Positions 35,798-42,575 of a stretch of 64,000 nucleotides of DNA are shown piece by piece. Below the pieces are notes generated by a model, which had not been told where the DNA came from, searched no databases, and worked only from the letters and a program-made list of their open reading frames with translations. Positions within the stretch are counted from its first letter, which is position 1. Each line of letters opens with the position of its first letter. A program made the translations under genes and the position numbers. The stretch comes from Rhizobium sp. BK399 (GTDB taxonomy: Bacteria; Pseudomonadota; Alphaproteobacteria; Rhizobiales; Rhizobiaceae), in NCBI RefSeq assembly GCF_014194695.1, contig NZ_JACIAH010000020.1, positions 1-64,000 of the forward strand, given 5' to 3'.

Positions 35798-37627
35798 GTG
35801 CTGTATCTCCGGACCTTCGGCGAATTGCGCATGACCGATGGTACGGGCAATGCCTTGGCATATCCCGCAAAGGCATTGCTGACGATAGCCTATCTTTTTA
35901 CCTGCACCGATCATACGCTGACGCGTCAGGAGATTGCCGCCTTTCTCTGGTCTGACGCGGAGCCGGATCAGGCGGGTCTCAACCTCAGGAAGCTGATTTC
36001 ACGCATACGCCAGATCGATGAAAGCGATAGGGCACCACTCGAAATCACGCAATCGGCTGTCCGGTTGCGAACCGGAGTGCTGAGCGCCGACCTGCAGGTA
36101 TTCGACGAGCTTCGGCCACCGATGGAGAAACTCAAGGCGGTCAGCGAACTACTTCAGCGTGATTTCGCCGGCAGCGTGAGATCGGTCAACAAGGCCATCG
36201 ACAACTGGATCGCAAGGCAAGAGGAAATCCATCTGACCAAGATGCGCCAGGTGCTCTTGGAGGCAGCCGGCTCTGCTACCAGCACTGAGGATTCGCGCAC
36301 TATATCTGGAGCAGCCGTCCAGATCCTCGAACAGAATCCGACCGATGAGCCGGTTCGTGCAATCCTGCAATCACTTCCCGGAATTGCAGCGAGCCGTCAG
36401 CAGCCGGCAATGCCATCATTTCGAGCGATGGCTGAGGCCAGCTCCCCAACGGCTGACGGCGATCCGCCGGACCAGCGTGGGCTTGGCCGCCTGCCGCGGT
36501 TGGTGCTACTTCCCCCGACATCGCAGGGAGGCATTGGCGGGCTTCAGCTTGCCGCTGCGCTTGTCGAGGATGTGACGATCGAGTTATGTGCACTGCGCAA
36601 CCTTTCCATCGTCGCTCCCCACACCGCAGAGCAGATCCGTCGCGATTCCGACAAGGCGGCCATCATCGCGCGCCACTCGATCTCCTATCTCCTCGACACG
36701 CGACACTCAGGTGAAGGACTTTATGCCCAGCTCGTCTTTTTCCCGACCGACGAAATTATCTGGGCGATGCGATTTCCGATGGACGCGGCAACGTTGCCGA
36801 CCCAGCGGCGTCTGATCGCACAACACCTGGCATCCTCTGTTGCTGATGAACTTGCCAGGAACGAGCAAGGCCGGTTGAGCCTGGAAGCCAATCCGCAGGC
36901 CTATCATGCCTACCTCGTTGGTGCGAGCCTCATTGGGAAATTGACGTTGCCCCACATCCGAAGGGCCCGGTCAGCCTTCAAGGAGGCGTTGAAATACAAC
37001 CACGGTTTCGCCCCGGCATTCACGGGCCTGGCCCGAAGCTATACCAGCGAGTGGCTGGTGACTGCTCAGGGCAATTCGGAGCTTCTGAACCTCGCCGAGC
37101 AGAACGCAGTCAAGTCCATCGAGTATGATGAGATTTCTGCCGGGGGGTTTCGCGAGCTCGGCGTGACAAAGCTCTATCTCGGGGACGTCGATGAGAGCGT
37201 CGCTGCGCTCAGCCACGCAGAGAATTTGAGCCCCCACTTCGCCGATGTGATCTACAGCCATGCCGATACGCTGGTCCATGCCTCCCGACCGGGGGACGCA
37301 CTGGAAAAGATCAAGAAGGCGATCGCGCTTAATCCGCTGGCGCCGGACAGCTACCTCTGGTGTGCCGCCGGGGCGAGCTACTTTCTCGAGCAGTACGAGG
37401 ATGCGGTTGCCTACGTCGAAGCGATGAAGGACAAGACACCGGCCCATCGCATCGCGGCTGCAAGCTTGGCAATGATGGGCGATCGCAGGCGGGCACATGT
37501 CTACCGACAGCGTGCTGCGGCTCTCAATCCGGTGTTCGACGTCGAAAAGTGGCTATCCGTCGTGCCGTTCAAGGAGCAATGGCAGAAGGATCTCTACCGT
37601 GAGGGTCTCTTGAAGGCGGGATTTTAA
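35798..37627 (+). CDS. Large SARP/OmpR-like winged-helix regulator with TPR repeats
   Basis: A 609-residue protein starting at GTG 35798. Residues 1-90 form an OmpR-type winged helix (FGELRMTDGTGNALAYPAKA, TLTRQEIAAFLWSDAEPDQA, GLNLRKLISRIRQI). The middle (residues 215-330) resembles the adenylate-cyclase-associated/CadC-like sensor region (LPRLVLLPPTSQGG, SIVAPHTAEQIRRDSD). Residues 365-600 are tetratricopeptide repeats (ARSAFKEALKYNHGFAPAFT, VAALSHAENLSPHFADVIYS). It has no transmembrane segment. It lies 3 bases after the XRE gene and 28 bases before the peptide gene, so it is probably the pathway-specific activator of this locus. Confidence 0.78.
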   Translation: MLYLRTFGELRMTDGTGNALAYPAKALLTIAYLFTCTDHTLTRQEIAAFLWSDAEPDQAGLNLRKLISRIRQIDESDRAPLEITQSAVRLRTGVLSADLQVFDELRPPMEKLKAVSELLQRDFAGSVRSVNKAIDNWIARQEEIHLTKMRQVLLEAAGSATSTEDSRTISGAAVQILEQNPTDEPVRAILQSLPGIAASRQQPAMPSFRAMAEASSPTADGDPPDQRGLGRLPRLVLLPPTSQGGIGGLQLAAALVEDVTIELCALRNLSIVAPHTAEQIRRDSDKAAIIARHSISYLLDTRHSGEGLYAQLVFFPTDEIIWAMRFPMDAATLPTQRRLIAQHLASSVADELARNEQGRLSLEANPQAYHAYLVGASLIGKLTLPHIRRARSAFKEALKYNHGFAPAFTGLARSYTSEWLVTAQGNSELLNLAEQNAVKSIEYDEISAGGFRELGVTKLYLGDVDESVAALSHAENLSPHFADVIYSHADTLVHASRPGDALEKIKKAIALNPLAPDSYLWCAAGASYFLEQYEDAVAYVEAMKDKTPAHRIAAASLAMMGDRRRAHVYRQRAAALNPVFDVEKWLSVVPFKEQWQKDLYREGLLKAGF

Positions 37628-37655
37628 CGGGCTTATCAACTGGAGAGGGAATGTC

Positions 37656-37871
37656 ATGACAAAGGCAGTTGTGTTCGGCGTCGAAGGAGACGACACGCTC
37701 TATATTGCGGATCTGGAAGCGGGGACGGTGAAAGCACTGGATTCTGCCCCTGGCGACCTGGGCAAAATAGCAGCAATGAGGAAGGGCGGCGTCAAGGTCG
37801 TCAAGAAGGTGGATTTCGCTGTGGCGGTTTCTTCGGCGAAGGCAGCCTTCTCCGGTCACGTGGAGCCTTGA
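37656..37871 (+). CDS. 71-residue peptide, candidate substrate or partner of the YcaO enzyme
   Basis: A 71-residue protein with a good ribosome binding site (GGAGAGGGAATGTC). It begins MTKAVVFGVEGDDTLYIADL, has a basic middle (MRKGGVKVVKKVDFAVAV) and ends AKAAFSGHVEP. There is no Cys and only a few Ser and Thr, so ordinary azoline formation is unlikely, but backbone thioamidation by a YcaO-TfuA pair would need no Cys. Its stop TGA is directly followed in the same frame by the YcaO sequence. I infer it is a modified peptide precursor or a leader-like partner; an alternative is a small regulator or recognition protein. No family recognised. Confidence 0.6.
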   Translation: MTKAVVFGVEGDDTLYIADLEAGTVKALDSAPGDLGKIAAMRKGGVKVVKKVDFAVAVSSAKAAFSGHVEP

Positions 37872-37874
37872 GTT

Positions 37875-39065
37875 CTGGTCCTGTCTGATCGTGCGCGTTA
37901 CACCGACCGTACCGTTGCGGCCAGCGAGACGCTGTTGCGCACCGTTCCGCTCCTGGCGGGCTTTGGCATCACACGTGTGGCGCGGCACACCGGACTAGAC
38001 TTCATCGGCCTTCCCGTGTGGTGCGCCTACATTCCAAACGGTCGGTCGATTGCCATCAGCCAGGGCAAGGGGCTGACCGACGAGGACGCCAGGGTGTCGG
38101 CCATCATGGAGGCGCTGGAGCGGGTTGTGGCGAACGCCCCGTCTGTTTCAGTGCGCCGTGCATCGGCGAGGAAATTGAAGGCCGAGGGTCTGGCGTTCGA
38201 TTCCCTTCCCTCCCTGATTGGTCGCCATCAGCAGGAAATCCAACCAGACGAGGAGGTCGACTGGGGGCTTGGCGCTGATCTGTTGGCCGACAGGGGGGTC
38301 TACGTCCCGGTCGATGCGGCGGTGCTAGACAGAACGCGACACAATCGCTTTTGGATGTCATCCGACGGGCTCGCGTCCGGCAATACGCCTGAGGAAGCCA
38401 TCCTGCATGGCCTACTCGAGCGGATCGAACGGGACGCCTATTGTCTTTGGCAGGTTGGAAGCGAGGAGGATCGGCTTGCAAGTTGTCTCGATGCCGCCTG
38501 CATCGGCGACCCCGTTCTGGACGGACTGCTTGCGACCATCGAAACAGCGGGACTTGATATCAGGCTGTTCGATATGACGACCGACATCGGGGTTCCCTGC
38601 GTCACGGCAGTCATGGGTGCGCGTGAACCGCACCGTCAAGGCGCGCGCTTTGTCGAAGTCACCGGTGGCAGCGGCGCCCACCTTTCCATGGCAAGGGCGG
38701 CGATCAGGGCCGTTACCGAGGCTGTCCAGTCCAGAATGACCTACATCAGCGGCGCCCGGGACGACATTCCGGCCGAGCTGTTTCGCACGCCGGCGCCCGC
38801 CGAGACCTTGCGCCTCCTGGATGCCGTTCCGCTTGGCCGCGACAGCCCCGCCCCTTTTTGCCCGGGCAACGTCACGGACCACCTCCGCGTGGTGCTCGAT
38901 ATCTTGCGTTCTCATGACGTCGGTCCGGCGATTGCCTTGTCGCTCGCGCCGCCGTCCCTTCCCTTCCATGTGGTCAAGGTCTTCATGCCAGCGCTCGAGA
39001 ACCCCGAGGGGGCGCGTGCACACCTTTACGGTCCGCGTGCGCTTGCAAAGGCAATTTGCTCATGA
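37875..39065 (+). CDS. YcaO-domain protein, TfuA-associated
   Basis: A YcaO ATP-dependent backbone-modifying enzyme of about 396 residues. Recognisable YcaO segments are RTVPLLAGFGITRVARHTGL, DARVSAIMEALERVVA, AILHGLLERIERDAYCLW (the Glu-rich ATP/magnesium site) and ARAAIRAVTEAVQSRMTYIS. With TfuA, YcaO proteins are known to put thioamides into peptide or protein backbones. The conserved start SDRARYTDRTVAASETLLRT has no ATG or GTG before it; I use the CTG at 37875, which has GGAG 9 bases upstream. A TTG at 37935 would remove conserved residues. No Pro-rich C-terminus, so it is not an azoline-type cyclodehydratase end. Overlaps tfuA by ATGA. Confidence 0.85.
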   Translation: MVLSDRARYTDRTVAASETLLRTVPLLAGFGITRVARHTGLDFIGLPVWCAYIPNGRSIAISQGKGLTDEDARVSAIMEALERVVANAPSVSVRRASARKLKAEGLAFDSLPSLIGRHQQEIQPDEEVDWGLGADLLADRGVYVPVDAAVLDRTRHNRFWMSSDGLASGNTPEEAILHGLLERIERDAYCLWQVGSEEDRLASCLDAACIGDPVLDGLLATIETAGLDIRLFDMTTDIGVPCVTAVMGAREPHRQGARFVEVTGGSGAHLSMARAAIRAVTEAVQSRMTYISGARDDIPAELFRTPAPAETLRLLDAVPLGRDSPAPFCPGNVTDHLRVVLDILRSHDVGPAIALSLAPPSLPFHVVKVFMPALENPEGARAHLYGPRALAKAICS

Positions 39066-39763
39066 GGGTCGTGTTCGTCGGGCCGAGCCTGCCTGCGAAT
39101 GCACACCCCATGGCGACCGACATCCTTTTCCGCCCGCCGGCGGTTCAGGGCGACGTGCTTGCGGCCGTCCGCAGCGGGGCACAGGTCATCGGTATTGTCG
39201 ATGGAGGGTTCGAATACACCGCCCCCGTGCTGCACAAGGAAATCCTCTATGCCCTCTCGCACCGGGTTCATGTCTTCGGAGCGGCAAGCATGGGAGCGCT
39301 TCGGGCAGCCGAGTGCAGGACCTTCGGCATGGTTGGGATCGGCCGGATCTATGAAGACTATGTGTCCGGCGCAATCGTTGACGACGCCGACGTAGCACTG
39401 CTGCACGGGCCATCCGAGCTCGGCTACCGGCCACTCACCGTCCCGATGGTCAATGTCAGGGCGACACTCGATGCCATCGAGGTTTGCGGCGAACTTGATC
39501 CGGCCCACCGTCTGGAAATCGAGCGCGCTGCGTCAGTGACGTTCTTCAAGAAAAGGACATGGAAAACGGTTCTTGAGAATGCAAACATGACCAATGCGGA
39601 AAGAAGGGCCTTGTTACCTGTCCTCATTTCACGGGAGGTCGATCAGAAAGCAGCTGATGCGGGCGCGCTTGTAAGGGCGGTCAAGGATGCGGATCTCGAG
39701 GCATCGCCACACGCACCGCAATGGATTTTCAACAACACGCTGCCGTTATGGAACGGTGAATAG
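39062..39763 (+). CDS. TfuA family protein
   Basis: A 233-residue TfuA-like protein, named from the trifolitoxin locus of Rhizobium leguminosarum. Its family signature is clear: VVFVGPSLP at the start, ILFRPPAVQGDVLAAV, VIGIVDGGFEYTAPVLHKEI, VFGAASMGALRAAEC and GRIYEDYVSGAIVDDADVAL. TfuA proteins act with YcaO enzymes, in some systems helping to deliver sulfide for thioamide formation. The ATG at 39062 overlaps the YcaO stop (ATGA), so the two are made in step. The C-terminal third is helical (VTFFKKRTWKTVLENA). Confidence 0.9.
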   Translation: MRVVFVGPSLPANAHPMATDILFRPPAVQGDVLAAVRSGAQVIGIVDGGFEYTAPVLHKEILYALSHRVHVFGAASMGALRAAECRTFGMVGIGRIYEDYVSGAIVDDADVALLHGPSELGYRPLTVPMVNVRATLDAIEVCGELDPAHRLEIERAASVTFFKKRTWKTVLENANMTNAERRALLPVLISREVDQKAADAGALVRAVKDADLEASPHAPQWIFNNTLPLWNGE

Positions 39764-39867
39764 TCACTCGCTACGGCACAATGCAACAAGAACGTGTGTC
39801 ACGGGTTTTTCACGGGCCTTTTGCGCGTGCCGCGACTAATCTCCATCCTGTTCGAGGGAGAGCAGAG

Positions 39868-40119
39868 ATGAGTGCGACATCAGAATGCCGGACGATCGGT
39901 TTGCGGAGCGATGAGCGGTCTTCCGACGAGTTGGACGAACTCGTCGCGCTGGCCCGGATGATCGCCTTCGCCAAGGGCGCTGCGGAGGATATCGATCTTT
40001 CCGGGGCAATGCATTGCCTTGGCATGGCATTGAATGAGGTTCTGCGCGAGATCGGCGACGGTTCGCATGATGGATTGGCGGATGCGATAGCCACCAAGGG
40101 CTCGATCTGCCTGAACTGA
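39868..40119 (+). CDS. Small protein of the YcaO-TfuA locus (83 residues)
   Basis: An 83-residue acidic protein with ribosome binding site GAGGGAGAGCAGAG. It starts MSATSECRTIGLRSDERSSD, is helical in the middle (ELVALARMIAFAKGAAEDID) and ends IATKGSICLN, with Cys near both ends. It is 104 bases after tfuA and before the operon hairpin, so it is probably co-transcribed. It could be a second substrate, an immunity or accessory protein, or unrelated. No family recognised. Confidence 0.6.
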   Translation: MSATSECRTIGLRSDERSSDELDELVALARMIAFAKGAAEDIDLSGAMHCLGMALNEVLREIGDGSHDGLADAIATKGSICLN

Positions 40120-40144
40120 TAAAGATGAGGGGACGTTGGGGGAG

Positions 40145-40169
40145 AGGCCGGCGCATGTTGCGCCGGCCT
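40145..40169. terminator. Terminator closing the YcaO-TfuA locus
   Basis: Perfect 10-bp stem AGGCCGGCGC (40145-40154) and GCGCCGGCCT (40160-40169), loop ATGTT, followed by ATTTCAATTTC. It ends the plus-strand locus and overlaps the stop of the convergent acetyltransferase gene, so it may serve both. Confidence 0.75.
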
Positions 40170-40614
40170 ATTTCAATTTCTTGGAATAGACACAGAGCTT
40201 TTCGGAGTGCTCGTAGTCATTGCTCTTGTAGTACTCCGCAACCCCGCCGGTGCTGCGGGAGACGAGCCAGACAAAAACGAACCCAAGAATACGGGCTTCT
40301 GCTTCCAGATGGTTCAATAGGCGCGAACCGATGCCTGCGCGCTGGTGATTCGGTCTTATTGCGATCTCGGCAATATGGATACCCCGTCCCATGACGGAGG
40401 TGTGAGGAAGTCCGAAGGCAAAACCGATCGGCTGTGTTCCATCGAATGCCGCCACGGCCAGGCATTTGGGTGTCGTCGTCAGTTCGTCGATCCGCGAAAC
40501 TGCGTTGTCGATCGTCCACTCTTCATGCCAGGGATGCTTGGCGTAGGCTTCCACAATTATATCCGCGCTTTCCAGCGCCTCTTGCCTGGTCATGCGTCTA
40601 TAAACAATCGGCAT
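40168..40614 (-). CDS. GNAT-family N-acetyltransferase
   Basis: A 148-residue acetyltransferase. It has the acetyl-CoA-binding motif A RPNHQRAGIGSRLLNHLEAE (Q/RxxGxG/A) at residues 92-111 and the later EYYKSNDYEHSEKL segment. The acceptor is unknown. It is convergent with the YcaO-TfuA locus; a role in modifying or detoxifying its product is conceivable but only by position. Confidence 0.85.
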   Translation of the reverse strand: MPIVYRRMTRQEALESADIIVEAYAKHPWHEEWTIDNAVSRIDELTTTPKCLAVAAFDGTQPIGFAFGLPHTSVMGRGIHIAEIAIRPNHQRAGIGSRLLNHLEAEARILGFVFVWLVSRSTGGVAEYYKSNDYEHSEKLCVYSKKLK

Positions 40615-40743
40615 ACACCCACTGTCACCGTCAGCGTGGTTTACGCTACTGGTGCCTTCCTGTTCACTCTACCCCGGAAACCTTAGACCATAGGCCGCGC
40701 GCTGTGTGTCGTGACTTCGCCGTGACACTCGTTTTGCGCGAGA

Positions 40744-41136
40744 TCAAACAATGAAATCATTGGATAAGTTCCCGACCGTCGCCACGGATGCACCCTTTGT
40801 ATATGGGGCATTGGCACTTTTTTCCTCGCGAGATCGCGGTCTGCGTTGATACCAAAGGAAAGCCCCGTAATCGTTCGCCAGGCCCCATGCGTGTGCCTTG
40901 AAGCGACCTGCCAAGCATTCGGCCATCCCTACCCTCTCTCCTTCAAGCCCATCACCGATGGAATGGCGACCGGTGCCCTTAAGAACTGATCCATTTTCAG
41001 ATCGCAGGAAGACCTCAGGCCGCTTACATTGCATCAACGCCTCGAGCGCACGGGCGTCCGCGACGCGGAATGGAATACCGGCGCTCGCACGCAGTGCTCG
41101 GGGCCCGCTGCTGGTCCATTCGAGCTCGAGCTTCAC
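40744..41136 (-). CDS. Uncertain small protein
   Basis: A 130-codon frame (MKLELEWTSSGPRALRASAG at the start, shown from GTG 41136) with natural-looking composition in its first two thirds. The frame stays open upstream to about 41265 without an ATG; a CTG at about 41160 is preceded by AGGAGG. No domain recognised, and a competing frame overlaps on the other strand. I list it as doubtful; it could be a decayed gene. Confidence 0.3.
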   Translation of the reverse strand: MKLELEWTSSGPRALRASAGIPFRVADARALEALMQCKRPEVFLRSENGSVLKGTGRHSIGDGLEGERVGMAECLAGRFKAHAWGLANDYGAFLWYQRRPRSREEKSANAPYTKGASVATVGNLSNDFIV

Positions 41137-41467
41137 GCCAATTGGCGCAAGTACCGGCAGGTCAGCCTCCTCGAGGATACCATGCCCGACAAGGCAGCGG
41201 CGGGGTTGTTCACGTTCGAGGACAGGAGCTGGCGAATCTCGAGGGCGTGAACGGCGTCACCGCGTCAACTCCTTACGGTTTCGGACGGGGCAGCAGCTTT
41301 AGCCCCGCCCCCAGCTACGCCAGCCAAGCCGACACAGGTCATGTGGCGCAATATTGCGACACATGACCCACTGCAATCACGGCAGTCCAAAACACAACCG
41401 GGCGGCCGAGAATTGCCAAAGCGGCGGCTTTGAGCCAAGCTGCAATAAGAATTGGTTGGAGGAGCCA
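41137..41467. other. Regulatory stretch before the AcoR-like gene
   Basis: 331 bases that include the near-perfect 32-bp palindrome at 41337-41368 and the presumed promoter of the regulator. No other gene supported. Confidence 0.45.
41337..41368. promoter_or_regulatory. 32-bp palindromic operator upstream of the AcoR-like regulator
   Basis: Left half GGTCATGTGGCGCAAT and right half ATTGCGACACATGACC match in 15 of 16 paired positions, centred between 41352 and 41353, 100 bases before the regulator start. The inner TGTGGC/GCGACA arms resemble known sites of GAF/Fis-type regulators, so it is probably an autoregulatory operator. Confidence 0.6.
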
Positions 41468-42427
41468 ATGCACGAACTCGCCGCTCATGCAGAGCACGTC
41501 TATACCTCAGCTCAAAGGGATTCTGCCGCCGCGAACTCGTCTGTCGTTGCGTCATGGCGGCGATGTATCGCCATGCACAGGCTCTCGCCCGAACAAATGC
41601 GACCGCCGATCCGTGTTAGTGAGCATGAGCTCCAAGAGGCCCGTGATGCTTCGCAAAGCCTGATTGCAGATGCTTCGGTCGAACTCGATCGGCTGTTCGC
41701 GACAGTTGGCAAGAGCGGTTGCTGCCTGATCTTGAGTGACCATAAAGGGGTTGCGCTGGAACGCCGCGGCATCGCGGGGGATGACAGGCACTTCCATGAA
41801 CTTGGACTGTGGCCCGGGTCCATCTGGACCGAAGCCAGCATCGGTACGAACGGGATCGGGACTGCGATCGCGGATGACAGGCCCGTCACCATTTTGCGGG
41901 ATCAGCATTTCTTCAGCTCCAACATCAGCCTGAGTTGCACGACTGCACCGATTCGCGATCACCGCGGACAATTGGCTGCTGCGCTGGACATCTCGTCATG
42001 CCGCGACGACGTAAACGAGGTTACACTGGGTATTCTCGCACAGATGGTTCGCGACGCGGCGTTGCGTATCGAAGTCAATCTGTTCCGGAGCGCTTTTCCA
42101 GGTGCCCGCTTCCTTGTCGTTCCGACGGCTGGCAATCCGACCGCGGCGCTCCTTGCCGTCGACCGCCATGATCTCGTCCTTGGCGCGACGCGGGCTGCGC
42201 GACTGGCCCTTAAGCTGGACGACAGGCGTCTTTCCGCGGGACTGCCCGCGGCCGATGCACTGCAGGAACAGAACCCGGCACCAAACCAGGACCTCGTCGA
42301 CGCCGAGCGCGCGGCATTGTTGCGTGCCCTGTCCCGTACAAGCGGAAACGTCTCCCAGGCAGCCGTTGCACTCGGCATGAGCCGGTCGACGCTGCACCGG
42401 AAAATGAAAAGACTTAACCTGCATTGA
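41468..42427 (+). CDS. AcoR-like GAF/Fis regulator lacking the AAA+ domain
   Basis: A 319-residue regulator with excellent ribosome binding site (TTGGAGGAGCCA). The N-terminal 200 residues carry a SWRRC helix and a GAF-type sensor like AcoR's (GSIWTEASIGTNGIGTAIAD, CTTAPIRDHRGQLAAALDIS). The C-terminus is a Fis-type helix-turn-helix NVSQAAVALGMSRSTLHRKM. The sigma-54-interacting AAA+ domain that normally lies between them is missing, so it cannot activate sigma-54 promoters directly. It is followed by an aldehyde dehydrogenase gene and its DUF779 partner, which it probably controls. Confidence 0.83.
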   Translation: MHELAAHAEHVYTSAQRDSAAANSSVVASWRRCIAMHRLSPEQMRPPIRVSEHELQEARDASQSLIADASVELDRLFATVGKSGCCLILSDHKGVALERRGIAGDDRHFHELGLWPGSIWTEASIGTNGIGTAIADDRPVTILRDQHFFSSNISLSCTTAPIRDHRGQLAAALDISSCRDDVNEVTLGILAQMVRDAALRIEVNLFRSAFPGARFLVVPTAGNPTAALLAVDRHDLVLGATRAARLALKLDDRRLSAGLPAADALQEQNPAPNQDLVDAERAALLRALSRTSGNVSQAAVALGMSRSTLHRKMKRLNLH

Positions 42428-42429
42428 TG

Positions 42430-42456
42430 GCGACAGCGCCAGCGCCGCGCTGTCGC
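42430..42456 (+). terminator. Hairpin between the regulator and aldehyde dehydrogenase genes
   Basis: Perfect 9-bp stem GCGACAGCG (42430-42438) and CGCTGTCGC (42448-42456) with a 9-base loop, 2 bases past the regulator stop. No T run. Its GCGACA/TGTCGC arms echo the operator at 41337, so it could instead be a binding site. Confidence 0.45.
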
Positions 42457-42575
42457 AGGAGTGCTACACAGTGCACTGCGGTATCCCTTGGCGGCGCTTT
42501 CACACGCCGCAAAACTCGCGCAGGCTTCCTCTCACCGGTTCACTCCAGAACCTGGACCTTTGAAGGGAGGATGAC

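Noticed and set aside
35798..37627. The large regulator as an adenylate cyclase
   Set aside because: The middle and TPR parts resemble proteins often annotated with cyclases, but no cyclase catalytic motif is visible.
37656..39763. The locus as a close relative of trifolitoxin
   Set aside because: The precursor differs (no Cys, longer) and there are no dehydrogenase, transporter or immunity genes like tfxB-G nearby; only YcaO and TfuA are shared.
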